A DNA stretch of 42,445 bases from positions 1-42,445 of the forward strand of contig JAGLCR010000014.1 in assembly GCA_023146135.1 (NCBI GenBank). The letters run 5' to 3'. Positions within the stretch are counted from its first letter, which is position 1; each line of letters opens with the position of its first letter. The notes under the pieces are model-generated. The model was not told where the DNA came from. It did not search any database and saw nothing but the letters and a program-made list of their open reading frames with translations. Made by a program: the position numbers and the translations under genes. Source of the DNA: Bacteroidales bacterium. Lineage in GTDB: Bacteria > Bacteroidota > Bacteroidia > Bacteroidales > UBA1556. Below, one piece after another: positions 1-8,352 of the stretch.

Positions 1-38
1 ACACCCAATAATGAACCACCAGTTTAAGTTTAGATGTG

Positions 39-70
39 TTTGCCCAAGGTTTGCAGTAGAAACACCTTTG
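39..70 (+). promoter_or_regulatory. Bacteroidota-type promoter upstream of first gene
   Basis: TTTG at 39-42 and CACCTTTG at 63-70 are 20 bp apart and fit the TTTG/TAnnTTTG pattern with one mismatch in the second box. The spacer (AAGGTTTGCAGTAGAAA) is nearly the same as the spacer of the promoter at 7044-7074. A second TAnnTTTG box, TATTTTTG at 117-124, lies closer to the start codon at 149 but has no clear upstream box. Confidence 0.5.
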
Positions 71-148
71 CTTTGGTAATGAAAAATATCTAATTCTAGC
101 CCTGCCAAATTTTGCTTATTTTTGCGCCTTATTAAAACTGATATTCCT

Positions 149-1939
149 ATGTATTTACGACTTATATTACTGATAAGCATTATATTACCACTTACTGTTT
201 TTTCTCAAAATCTTAAAAAGGCTTTTAAGCTTTTTGAAGAGGGGCAACCAATTGAAGCTGCTGTTATTTTTGATGAGGCAAAGGACGATCCTGCCATGAA
301 AAGTGCTGGTTATTATGGATTAGCATTAATTGAAAGTACAGAATCGCGAAGAGGAAATGATATGTATAAGGCATTTAATCATATTGTCAAGGCTGAAAAA
401 TTTTCAGATGACATGAATCCTAAAATCGTGAAAAAGATTTCTGATTATTATAGTATTGAAAAAGTAAAAGCGGAGCGTAAGCGTATTGACGCCAAACTGT
501 ATGCTGATGTGCAAAAGAAAAAGGAAATACCTTTGGTGGATCGTTTTATTAAAGAGTGTGAAGAATCTGACTATTTCTTGCAGGTATTAGCTCTTAAAGC
601 TACATTGGAGTACGTAAAAGTACGAGAGTATGATACTGAACGCGATTACATAGCTTTTATTAATTATTTTCCTGAGTCGAAGGAGGCTGCGGATGCTAAG
701 TTGCGATTGAATACCTTAGCATGGAGAAAAACAGTGGAGGAGAATAGTATTGCCTCCTATTCTTTATTTATAAAAAACTATAGTGATGCGCCACAGTTGG
801 ACTCTGCTAAAACGAGCTTGATGGGCTTGGAGTATAAAAAAGTGCTTGTGCTGAATACGAGTGCTGCCTTCAAAAAATTTATTGACAAATATCCTGATAC
901 CGAAATGGCTCGTGCTTTGGAAGCTAAGCGAGTAAAAATGCTCTATGATCAAGCGGTTGCTATTGGCACTTTCGATGCTTTTCAGTATTTTATCGATAGC
1001 TATCCTCCATCAATTTACACACCTGCTGCTGAAAAAAGTCGTGATTCGTTGGCTTTTTTGGAAGCTCGTGAACTTAATACTAGCCTGAGTTATAGAAATT
1101 TTGTTAATGCTTATCCCAATTCGCTACAGCTTCCTATGGCTATGGTTTTGCTTGGCAATATGTCTTTTTCGGTGGCCGAAATATCTTATATGAAAAAGAT
1201 TGATGCCATAAGAAAACTACATATTAAATCCTTCAGCGCTTTTAGAATAAGTGAGGATGATAGTAGTATGATTATAGTAGAAAAGTTGGTAAGCTATGAT
1301 ACTTTAGGGCATGAGCTGACTAATTTGTTGCAAGCCGCCAAAGGGATGAAAACCGAGATTAAATGCGAGTATAATGATGCCGCGGACCGATTGATGAGCA
1401 AAAAGGTTTTTATTAATGACAAACTACAAAAAGAATCCTCTTATGTATATTTTAACGAAGGTTTGATTAAAACCGAATCAGTGATATTGTATTTTGATAG
1501 AGGGGACTATCCTGCAGAATATATAAGTATATATCAATACGATTCATTACGTAACCTTACTTTTAAGCAAGATAGTGCCATAATGGACTCCACTGTAATT
1601 GCAATACATAGTTATCAGTATGATAAAAATAAGCTATTGGTTTCGTCGCTTACTAAAAATGGTGATTCATTGATTGCTACAGTCACTTTCCGATATAATG
1701 GAAAGAAGAATCTAGTTGAAAAAACCACTAAAAATCATAATGAGAAGATTTTGGAAGTGGTTTCGTTTACATACAACGATAGAGGGCAAAAGTTAAGTAA
1801 GAAGATATTTAATGCATATGGTACGATAGAGCATAAGTATGAATATGGAGTAGGAAATACTATCGAAGCCGAAAGTGTGGATATTGAGAACTCGAAGGAG
1901 CATTTTCGACTTGGCTATAAGTACGAATACTTCAAATAA
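149..1939 (+). CDS. Exported helical-repeat (TPR-like) protein with C-terminal YD-like repeats
   Basis: Function not recognised. The protein starts with a typical signal peptide (MYLRLILLISIILPLTVFSQ), so it is exported. Residues about 20-340 form helical repeats carrying the recurrent pattern F(I/V)xxYPxSxxAxxA, as in TPR/YbgF-like proteins. Residues about 380-596 carry beta repeats of the type YxYDxxxxLxxxxxKNGD and FTYNDRGQxxxK, resembling the wall-associated YD repeats. The frame is open back to a TTG at 122, but the ATG at 149 is chosen because it opens directly on the signal peptide and because a TATTTTTG promoter box overlaps the TTG. It is monocistronic: the next gene is convergent, 73 bp away. 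It may be a periplasmic or surface scaffold; no enzyme motif is visible. Confidence 0.75.
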   Translation: MYLRLILLISIILPLTVFSQNLKKAFKLFEEGQPIEAAVIFDEAKDDPAMKSAGYYGLALIESTESRRGNDMYKAFNHIVKAEKFSDDMNPKIVKKISDYYSIEKVKAERKRIDAKLYADVQKKKEIPLVDRFIKECEESDYFLQVLALKATLEYVKVREYDTERDYIAFINYFPESKEAADAKLRLNTLAWRKTVEENSIASYSLFIKNYSDAPQLDSAKTSLMGLEYKKVLVLNTSAAFKKFIDKYPDTEMARALEAKRVKMLYDQAVAIGTFDAFQYFIDSYPPSIYTPAAEKSRDSLAFLEARELNTSLSYRNFVNAYPNSLQLPMAMVLLGNMSFSVAEISYMKKIDAIRKLHIKSFSAFRISEDDSSMIIVEKLVSYDTLGHELTNLLQAAKGMKTEIKCEYNDAADRLMSKKVFINDKLQKESSYVYFNEGLIKTESVILYFDRGDYPAEYISIYQYDSLRNLTFKQDSAIMDSTVIAIHSYQYDKNKLLVSSLTKNGDSLIATVTFRYNGKKNLVEKTTKNHNEKILEVVSFTYNDRGQKLSKKIFNAYGTIEHKYEYGVGNTIEAESVDIENSKEHFRLGYKYEYFK

Positions 1940-2012
1940 AATATCTTTAATAAGCATTTTTCGTTTAAGCAATATCTTTGCGGGATTTAGGTGATAGTGC
2001 CAGTGATTTAAC

Positions 2013-3911
2013 TTATATTTTCAGGCCAATAACAAGTACATCATCCACTTGTTCGCCATCACCACGCCAGTCTTCATATGCTTTGTCGAGTATTTCTTTT
2101 TGCTCATCAAGGGGTAAATGGCAGATGTCCATTAGCAGTTGTTTGAAACGTTTTTTCATGAACTTTTTATCCTTAGGGCCGCCAAACTGATCTACATAGC
2201 CATCGGAGAAAATATAAAGACAATCATTTTCTTGTAGTTCCACATTTTTATTGGAGAAAGAAACCATTTTGTCGTAGAGGGCAATAGGCATTTTGTCAGC
2301 CTTTATTTCTGATAGCTCGCCATTATGAATTATGAAAAGAGGGTTGTTTGCCCCTGCAAAACTTACCTGCTTGGTAGCAAAATTATAATTAATCACCGAT
2401 ATATCCATGCCATCTCGTAGTGGGTTGTCGTGCTGCTGATTTAGGGAGTGAATTACCTTATCTCGTAATAGGTCAAGAATTTTTCCGGGCTGTGTTATTT
2501 TATGAGAATTCACAATTTCATTTAAAAAAGTAACGCCAAGCATACTCATAAACGCGCCAGGAACTCCATGTCCGGTACAGTCTGCTGCAATGACAATAAT
2601 CTCATCATCTACTCTTGATTCCCAGTAGAAGTCGCCACTTACAATATCGCGAGGCTTGAATAGAATAAAGAAATGTTGTAGGCTTTCGCGTATCATTTCA
2701 ATATTGGGTAGTATAGCTTTCTGAATGCGTCGAGCATAGACAATACTATCCATAATTTCCTTCTTTTGGGTAGCAATATGGTCACGTTGTTCGCGGGCAA
2801 GGTCACGTTGCTCAGTGATTTCTATATTCTGTTTTTCAATTAAATTGTTCTTTTGCTCTAAGGCAATATTTGCTTGCTTCTTAATTTGATACGACCGGTA
2901 AATAAAGTATCCAAGTCCCACCAAAAGAATGATAAATACAATAGATAGATAGAGAATAAGCTGTTGCTGCTCTATCTTGGCAAGTTGTTGATTTATCTTC
3001 TTTTTTTGTGCTAAAATAGCTTGTTCTCCTTCTGTAATATCCTCTTGTTGCTTTTTAAGAACGGTCTTTTGCCTTTCCATATCGGCACGTTGCTTGTTCA
3101 ATGCCACTTGCTGCGAATCGAGCTTGGCTGATTGCTTCTGCATTTGTTGCTGTTGCAATTGTAGTTTTTGTCTACTTTGAGCAATCACACGCTGTTTTGC
3201 TTCAATATCTTTACTCAATTGCTCAAGATGAGCCAATTGTTTCTTAATCTCCGACTTTTGCTGCTCTATGGTTTTCAGCTGTTTGTCAATCTCAGCTTGC
3301 TGTTCTTTTATTTGCTTTCGTTGAGAGCTTACAATCCGTTGTTCCTGAGCTAGTTTTATTACAGACTCTTCATATAGCCTAGACCAATCGGCTTCCGATT
3401 TTACACCAGATAAAACAAATAGTTCTATGGGTGTTAATCCTGCAGCAGTCATTTTATTTTTGTTAACCTCATAGTTTTTATGACCATCAATCACAATAAA
3501 GTTAATCATAGACATATGGTAGGGATAACCCTCGGTAATCATTAAAACAGGTTTACCCCCAATCATTTCAAACACTTTTGATATGTCGAAATTATCAATC
3601 TTTTTGAAGAAGATAATGTCCACATTTCGAATATTATCTTCGTGACTAAACATATGCACGCTGATATTTTTATTATGCAATAGCCCTCTTTCTGAAGCCT
3701 CCAGCTGCATGCTATGGAATAGTGCTGAATCTTGTTCTAAAACACCCACCCTAAAATTTTCCGCATCATTGGTTTTAGGCCATGAAATATATTTAGCAAT
3801 ATCAAGGATGTAAATTGCCCTCGACTCATTATCGAATTCTACAATGTTTTGAGCCTTTAGCCCAAAATGCAGTGAAAAAATAAGAATGAATAAGAGTGTA
3901 TATTTCATCAA
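2013..3911 (-). CDS. Membrane-bound SpoIIE/PP2C phosphatase with YfiR-like (DUF4154) sensor
   Basis: A signal peptide (residues 1-20) is followed by a YfiR/DUF4154 domain at about 25-175, recognised from IYILDIAKYISWP, PVLMITEG and the end motif LTPIELFVLSG. A Gln-rich coiled coil (about 180-318), one membrane helix (about 318-338), a second coiled coil (about 345-390) and a SpoIIE-type PP2C phosphatase (about 395-630) follow. Metal-binding aspartates are present: D427 in SGDFYW, D444 in AADCTGHG, and the late IFSDGYVDQ. The family dephosphorylates serine or threonine of partner proteins, usually anti-sigma antagonists. The layout suggests that a periplasmic signal is passed through the coiled coil to the cytoplasmic phosphatase. 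No partner kinase or antagonist is adjacent. YfiR proteins are usually separate periplasmic regulators, so the fusion is informative. Confidence 0.9.
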   Translation of the reverse strand: MMKYTLLFILIFSLHFGLKAQNIVEFDNESRAIYILDIAKYISWPKTNDAENFRVGVLEQDSALFHSMQLEASERGLLHNKNISVHMFSHEDNIRNVDIIFFKKIDNFDISKVFEMIGGKPVLMITEGYPYHMSMINFIVIDGHKNYEVNKNKMTAAGLTPIELFVLSGVKSEADWSRLYEESVIKLAQEQRIVSSQRKQIKEQQAEIDKQLKTIEQQKSEIKKQLAHLEQLSKDIEAKQRVIAQSRQKLQLQQQQMQKQSAKLDSQQVALNKQRADMERQKTVLKKQQEDITEGEQAILAQKKKINQQLAKIEQQQLILYLSIVFIILLVGLGYFIYRSYQIKKQANIALEQKNNLIEKQNIEITEQRDLAREQRDHIATQKKEIMDSIVYARRIQKAILPNIEMIRESLQHFFILFKPRDIVSGDFYWESRVDDEIIVIAADCTGHGVPGAFMSMLGVTFLNEIVNSHKITQPGKILDLLRDKVIHSLNQQHDNPLRDGMDISVINYNFATKQVSFAGANNPLFIIHNGELSEIKADKMPIALYDKMVSFSNKNVELQENDCLYIFSDGYVDQFGGPKDKKFMKKRFKQLLMDICHLPLDEQKEILDKAYEDWRGDGEQVDDVLVIGLKI

Positions 3912-4002
3912 ATAAAATTGTTTTTTTACCCACGCAAGTTACATAAAAAATGCATTTGTGCTTTTTTTCTTCATGTTTATATTTTATTGACTTATTAGCC
4001 TG

Positions 4003-4032
4003 TTTGAATCGAAAAAAAATGATGTACCTTTG
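4003..4032 (+). promoter_or_regulatory. Bacteroidota-type promoter for the DUF502-deoC operon
   Basis: TTTG (4003-4006), an 18-bp spacer and TACCTTTG (4025-4032) match the TTTG/TAnnTTTG consensus exactly. The start codon lies 21 bp downstream. Confidence 0.75.
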
Positions 4033-4053
4033 CGATATATATAGGTATTTATC

Positions 4054-4665
4054 ATGGCAAAGAAAGACAATAATATAGGCGCTCGTTTTCTTAAATATTT
4101 TGGTCAAGGACTATTATTCGTTGTACCGGTATTTGTTACCGTGGCAGTTTTGGTTTATCTTTTTCAAACGGCTGATGCTTTAATAGGCATTGATATTCCT
4201 GGATTGGGAATTGTAATTTTAGTGGTTTTAGTAACGCTGATTGGTTTTATTGGCACCGTTTTACTTACCAATCCCGTAGTACGATGGTTTAGCGGATTGA
4301 TAAATCGAACTCCTGTAGTTAAGATTATTTATAGCTCGGTAAAAGATCTATTATCGGCTTTTGTGGGAAGTAAAAAGAAGTTTACTTATCCTGTTTTGAT
4401 TCGCCTATCGGCAGAAAATGATATGCAACAAATAGGTTTTTTAACACAAAACGACCTTAGGGATTTGGGTGTTGGCCCTGATATGGTATCGGTATATGTG
4501 CCTTTTGCTTTCAGTATGATGGGCAACTTATATGTTGTGCCTAAAGCAAATGTTAGCCCACTAGAGGCTTCACCCACCGAAACATTAAAGTTTGTGGTGT
4601 CGGGAGGAATAACCAATGTGCAGGATCAAAGAAAAGATAAGTTAGAAAATAAAAAAGAAGCGTAA
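4054..4665 (+). CDS. DUF502 family membrane protein
   Basis: Length of 203 residues and overall pattern are typical of DUF502. Two membrane helices are visible (about 14-36 and 45-68), separated by a short loop, then the family signature LLTNPVVRWFSGLINRTPVV and a soluble part with GFLTQ and YVPFAFSMMGNLYVVP. The molecular function of DUF502 is not established. The stop codon overlaps the ATG of the next gene in TAATG, so the two are probably translationally coupled. It is the first gene of the pair, behind a good promoter. The pairing with deoC gives no obvious clue to its role. Confidence 0.9.
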   Translation: MAKKDNNIGARFLKYFGQGLLFVVPVFVTVAVLVYLFQTADALIGIDIPGLGIVILVVLVTLIGFIGTVLLTNPVVRWFSGLINRTPVVKIIYSSVKDLLSAFVGSKKKFTYPVLIRLSAENDMQQIGFLTQNDLRDLGVGPDMVSVYVPFAFSMMGNLYVVPKANVSPLEASPTETLKFVVSGGITNVQDQRKDKLENKKEA

Positions 4666-5516
4666 TGGATTTCAAGGAATATCAAATTGACGAGAAGAAA
4701 GTACAGGCACGACTTAATGCTATATTGGTGCAGGATTTTACCAATTTGAATACTAAAGATGCCTTACGAATTATTTTGAGTGTAATCGATCTCACTACCT
4801 TAGAAGGAAGTGATACCATCAATAAAATCAAAGACATGTGCTATCAGGCAAAACGCTTCAAAGTGAATGGGCCTGATATTCCCAATGTTGCTGCGGTTTG
4901 TTTTTATCCACCATTTGCCGCCTTGGCAAAACGACAGTTGAAAGATACCGGAATCAGTGTGGCTTGTGTGGCGGGTGCTTTTCCAAGCGGCCAAGCTCCT
5001 TTGGAGGTGCGTATAGCCGAAGTGCGTTATGCCGTAGAGCAAGGGGCTGATGAAATAGATATGGTAATTTCGCGTGGTAAATTTTTGGAGGGCGATTTTG
5101 AATATGTTTTTAATGAAGTAAAGAGCATAAAAGAAGCTTGTGGCAAAGCTCATCTTAAAGTAATATTAGAAACAGGGGAGCTAGGTACTTTGTCAAATAT
5201 TCGAACAGCTTCGGATATTGCCATTGCTGCTGGTGCTGATTTTATAAAAACATCTACTGGAAAAATTCCCCAAGCTGCTACATTGGAAGCCTTTATTATT
5301 ATGCTAGATGCTATTAAAGAGCATTATGAAAAAACAGGGCAAATGATTGGTATAAAACCAGCTGGCGGTATTCGTGATGCTGAAGAAGCCTTGAAGTATC
5401 TTTTGGTTTTGGATAAAGTGCTTGGTGAAAAGTGGATGAATAATACTTGGTTTCGAATAGGTGCTAGTAGTTTGGCAAATAATGTTTTGAAAGCCATATT
5501 AACACCCTCGAAATAG
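4665..5516 (+). CDS. deoC: Deoxyribose-phosphate aldolase
   Basis: It cleaves 2-deoxy-D-ribose 5-phosphate into glyceraldehyde 3-phosphate and acetaldehyde, in cytoplasmic deoxynucleoside salvage. All catalytic residues of the class I aldolase can be placed: D132 in GADEIDMV, the Schiff-base lysine K195 in DFIKTSTGK and the second lysine K231 in GIKPAGGIR. The length of 283 residues is that of the longer DeoC group. Its ATG overlaps the stop codon of the DUF502 gene by one base. No other deo gene is in the window. The convergent ICMT-like gene lies 42 bp downstream. Confidence 0.96.
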   Translation: MDFKEYQIDEKKVQARLNAILVQDFTNLNTKDALRIILSVIDLTTLEGSDTINKIKDMCYQAKRFKVNGPDIPNVAAVCFYPPFAALAKRQLKDTGISVACVAGAFPSGQAPLEVRIAEVRYAVEQGADEIDMVISRGKFLEGDFEYVFNEVKSIKEACGKAHLKVILETGELGTLSNIRTASDIAIAAGADFIKTSTGKIPQAATLEAFIIMLDAIKEHYEKTGQMIGIKPAGGIRDAEEALKYLLVLDKVLGEKWMNNTWFRIGASSLANNVLKAILTPSK

Positions 5517-5558
5517 CTTAGCAAAGTATTTATGGAAGTTGTTTATTGTCTATTCAGC

Positions 5559-6011
5559 TTAAAACACCAAAGGAATTAATCTCCAACTTTTTTTCATGTA
5601 TTGCGAATAGCCATCAAAATACTCTTTCAATAAACCTTCTTCAAAGAGTAGCTTAAATATTAGGTTTATAAACAGAACTCCTAAAATTATCATTCGGCTT
5701 TGATCGTAATGTGTTGCCATTAAAGGAGTAAGTGTTAGGATAATAGCCATATACATTGGGTGTCGAATAAGTCGATAGGGGCCATTGGTAACTAAATAGG
5801 CATTTGCCCTAGGCTGAGGAGCAATATTTATTTTACTCTTTTTCATCACCATGATTGCCCAAACTCCAAGAATAACTCCAACTAACTCTAATATTTGCCA
5901 TAATAGCCCATTTGCAATATAGGGAGTCATGACTAGGAATGCAGCCAATGTGGAGTATTGAATCAACGTTAATACTAAGTTTATTATTTTTTGTTTTTGG
6001 TTTAATTCCAT
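5559..6011 (-). CDS. Isoprenylcysteine carboxyl methyltransferase-like membrane protein
   Basis: A 150-residue protein with about four hydrophobic segments that belongs to the ICMT/PEMT-like integral membrane methyltransferases. The signature YLVTNGPYRLIRHPMYMAI (about residues 72-90) and the C-terminal pattern EEGLLKEYFDGYSQYMKKSW match the SAM-binding half of the family. The bacterial substrate is not known; true prenylcysteine is unlikely, and phospholipid or small-molecule methylation are alternatives. It lies 35 bp downstream of dtd on the same strand, so it is probably the last gene of a three-gene operon with the Thr-editing protein. Confidence 0.8.
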   Translation of the reverse strand: MELNQKQKIINLVLTLIQYSTLAAFLVMTPYIANGLLWQILELVGVILGVWAIMVMKKSKINIAPQPRANAYLVTNGPYRLIRHPMYMAIILTLTPLMATHYDQSRMIILGVLFINLIFKLLFEEGLLKEYFDGYSQYMKKSWRLIPLVF

Positions 6012-6046
6012 AGGGGTAATTTTTCTGCAATTAACAGAATTGATTA

Positions 6047-6499
6047 TTAGTTTTTCTCTTTAGTGTCAATCCAAATAGTAACAGGGCCATCATTTGTTAG
6101 GCTCACTTTCATATGAGCTCCAAAATCGCCACTCACAATTTCTTTGCCCAAGTCAGTGGTCATTTGCTTTTTGAAAGACTTGTATAATGGGATTGAAATA
6201 TCGGGTTTTGCGGCATGAATATAGCTTGGTCTATTTCCTTTTTTAGTTTTGGCATGAAGAGTAAACTGACTGATAATCATAATCTCTCCATCAATATCCA
6301 TAATAGACTTATTCATCACTCCATTATCATCGTCAAACAGTCGTAGCTTGCTAATCTTGGCACTAAGCCAATCAATATCTTCCTGCGAATCCGCATTTTC
6401 AATCCCTAATAATACCACATATCCTTGACCAATTTCCCTACTTTCGTTCTCTTCAATTACTACTTCGGCTTGGCTTACTCTTTGAATTAATGCTCTCAT
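6047..6499 (-). CDS. dtd: D-aminoacyl-tRNA deacylase (DTD)
   Basis: It hydrolyses D-amino acids (and glycine mischarged on tRNA-Ala) from tRNA. Both diagnostic motifs are intact: SQFTL at residues 77-81 and the chirality-checking Gly-cisPro motif NDGPVT with G138-P139. Length of 150 residues is standard. It lies 44 bp downstream of a stand-alone threonyl-tRNA editing-domain protein, whose fold is homologous to DTD, and 35 bp upstream of the ICMT-like gene on the same strand. Two proofreading enzymes therefore probably share one transcript. Confidence 0.96.
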   Translation of the reverse strand: MRALIQRVSQAEVVIEENESREIGQGYVVLLGIENADSQEDIDWLSAKISKLRLFDDDNGVMNKSIMDIDGEIMIISQFTLHAKTKKGNRPSYIHAAKPDISIPLYKSFKKQMTTDLGKEIVSGDFGAHMKVSLTNDGPVTIWIDTKEKN

Positions 6500-6543
6500 A
6501 TTAAATTGCTGCAGTTTTTTTTCTTAGACTAATTTGATAGTAA

Positions 6544-6954
6544 TTAAAATGACTTAAATACTCGAGCCAAAGACTCCCCTGGAGCATCAACCTGCAAATC
6601 TAAGAAATATCCAAAGGGCGTTTGAGCTACTTCAAATTCCACATTCTTCAATCTTGTTTCCACACGGTCGAATAGCTCTTTTGTAAATTCAGGACTTGCT
6701 TTACTGTCCGATAGATGAGCAAAGGAGTGGAGAACCACATTCTTCAATTCATTTTTTCGACAAATCCATTTTACAAAATTAAGGAGCTTTTTCTCTGTCG
6801 ATTTTGCGTTTTCCACATCATGCTCTTCTACCTGAATAAAAGCTACTTGTACATTTTCAAAAGACTTACCTTCTTCATGTGTTTCAAATTCTTGTAAATT
6901 TTTAATGGCAGGCTTATAAGCAAACCTATTGCAATAAATCATTAATACCTTCAC
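6544..6954 (-). CDS. Stand-alone archaeal-type threonyl-tRNA editing domain protein
   Basis: The whole 136-residue protein corresponds to the N-terminal editing domain of archaeal threonyl-tRNA synthetases (tRNA-Thr_ED, PF08915), with no synthetase body. The family start MKVLMIYC, the core motif VVLHSFAHLSDSKASPE (residues 73-89) and TPFGYFLDL (112-120) are clear. In archaea this domain removes serine mischarged on tRNA-Thr. Two points are odd. First, the start codon is GTG (6952-6954), chosen because the family begins with MKVLMIYC; the next ATG is four codons later. Second, where archaeal enzymes usually read PFGWYK, with a lysine important for editing, this protein reads PFGYFL (residue 118 is Leu). 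It may act differently, or recognise something other than Ser-tRNA(Thr). Its neighbour dtd supports a proofreading role. Confidence 0.85.
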   Translation of the reverse strand: MKVLMIYCNRFAYKPAIKNLQEFETHEEGKSFENVQVAFIQVEEHDVENAKSTEKKLLNFVKWICRKNELKNVVLHSFAHLSDSKASPEFTKELFDRVETRLKNVEFEVAQTPFGYFLDLQVDAPGESLARVFKSF

Positions 6955-7043
6955 GCTTTTTGCTTTATGTTGATGTCTAAATAATTGTAAAACAAAATTA
7001 ACATAAATATGAATTAGAGAATAAGAAAATGTTTAAGCTTAAT

Positions 7044-7074
7044 TTTGCAAGGGTTTGTAGTAGAAATACCTCTG
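7044..7074 (+). promoter_or_regulatory. Bacteroidota-type promoter upstream of peroxidase cluster
   Basis: TTTG (7044-7047), a 19-bp spacer and TACCTCTG (7067-7074) fit the consensus with one mismatch. The spacer carries AAGGGTTTGTAGTAGAAA, which recurs at 46-62. A further TAnnTTTG box (TATTTTTG, 7146-7153) lies downstream, so two start points are possible. Confidence 0.55.
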
Positions 7075-7199
7075 CGGAATTAAGGTTTAATGAGCATATG
7101 CTAATATAAATAGTATTAATTATACTGTGAAATGCAACTTTTTTGTATTTTTGTATGTCAATGTGTAGTTATGAATTAATCCAAATAATGCTTAACGCG

Positions 7200-8309
7200 A
7201 TGCTTAAACTAAAATCATATTTTTTTATCTTTCTTGCCATGTCTTTGTTAGCTACTTATGCTTGTGGCGAAAAAGATCCACCAATAGAGCCAACACCTGA
7301 AGGTCAAACTCCTTATATTGTGGAAATTCCAACAGGTTTTCCGCAAAAGGTTTATATTCCTGATGACAATCCTATGACGGTAGAGGGAATAGCCTTGGGA
7401 AGGCATTTGTATTATGATGGCCGTATGTCGGGAAAAGCCAAAGAAGGCATGCCAATGTCGTGCTCGTCTTGTCACTTACAGCAGTTTTCATTTGAAAATG
7501 GAATTGGAAAAGGAACGGGAACTATAGGAATTCAAACGCATCATGTGATGCTGCCCCACGTAAACTTATTATGGAATCCTGGTACTTATTTATGGAACGG
7601 TAGTGTGCCCTCAATTGAGGCCGATGTGCTTGGGACGATTACTGCGCCAGATGAGTTTGCTTCAACTTACGAAAAAGTGGAAAAAGCAATAAGAGCTGTA
7701 CCAATGTATCCCCCAATGTTTAAAGCGGCTTTTGGTAGCGAGGAAATTAATGTAAATCTTATAGCCAAAGCTATTGCACAGTTTATGCGCACGCAAATTT
7801 CATCTAATTCAAAACTTGATCGTAAATTGCGTGGTGAATACCAGTTTACACAGGCAGAGGATAGGGGCTTGGTGTTGTTTACAACCGAAGAGGGTGCTGA
7901 TTGTTTCCATTGCCATGGTGCTCCTGGTAATCCTCTGATGACTACTCATTTGTTTTATAATAATGCAAAGGATATAGAGGCCAACTTTGATTTGGCAAAC
8001 GACCGCTATTCTGTAACAGGAGATGTTAGGGATAAGGGTGCTTATAAAGCTACAACACTTCGAAATATTGAGTTGACTGGCCCCTATATGCATGACGGTC
8101 GATTCACTACTTTGGACCAAGTAATCGATTTCTACAGCGAAGGTTTGATTTATTCTAATTACGTACACCCTTTGATGCATAAAGTATTTCCTCCTTATGG
8201 TTATGGTGCAGGTTTAAACCCTCAACAGAAAGCAGACTTAAAAGCATTTTTGCTGACATTAACAGATACAACATTTATTAATAATCCAGATTTGGCAAGC
8301 CCATTTTAA
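7200..8309 (+). CDS. Di-haem cytochrome c peroxidase family lipoprotein (MauG/MbnH-like), copy 1
   Basis: Two haem c sites, CSSCH (88-92) and CFHCH (235-239), together with ALGRHLYYDGRMSG and GPYMHDGRFTTLDQVIDFY, place it in the di-haem CCP/MauG family. A signal peptide ends in ATYAC (Cys22), so it is a probable outer-face lipoprotein. The frame is open upstream to 7143, but that start would lie inside a promoter box; ATG 7200 (or 7188) opens the signal peptide. It heads a four-gene set: 43 bp later comes an MbnP-like protein, then a second peroxidase copy. In methanobactin systems the MauG-like MbnH oxidises a tryptophan of MbnP. That pairing suggests a similar protein-modifying role here rather than plain peroxide removal. 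Confidence 0.88.
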   Translation: MLKLKSYFFIFLAMSLLATYACGEKDPPIEPTPEGQTPYIVEIPTGFPQKVYIPDDNPMTVEGIALGRHLYYDGRMSGKAKEGMPMSCSSCHLQQFSFENGIGKGTGTIGIQTHHVMLPHVNLLWNPGTYLWNGSVPSIEADVLGTITAPDEFASTYEKVEKAIRAVPMYPPMFKAAFGSEEINVNLIAKAIAQFMRTQISSNSKLDRKLRGEYQFTQAEDRGLVLFTTEEGADCFHCHGAPGNPLMTTHLFYNNAKDIEANFDLANDRYSVTGDVRDKGAYKATTLRNIELTGPYMHDGRFTTLDQVIDFYSEGLIYSNYVHPLMHKVFPPYGYGAGLNPQQKADLKAFLLTLTDTTFINNPDLASPF

Positions 8310-8352
8310 TTAGTAATAGCAATTTGAAAAACAAATTTTAACAGTATATATT

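Noticed and set aside
122-148. TTG start for the first gene
   Set aside because: It lies within a promoter-like box and would place polar residues before the signal peptide. The ATG at 149 fits better.
1973-1980. Promoter box TATCTTTG on the plus strand
   Set aside because: It points into the 3' end of a minus-strand gene, has no partner box, and the only ORF behind it is a shadow of the phosphatase gene. An antisense RNA cannot be excluded but is not supported.
7143-7199. Longer N-terminus of the first di-haem enzyme
   Set aside because: The TTG at 7143 overlaps a promoter box, and the extension would bury the lipoprotein signal.
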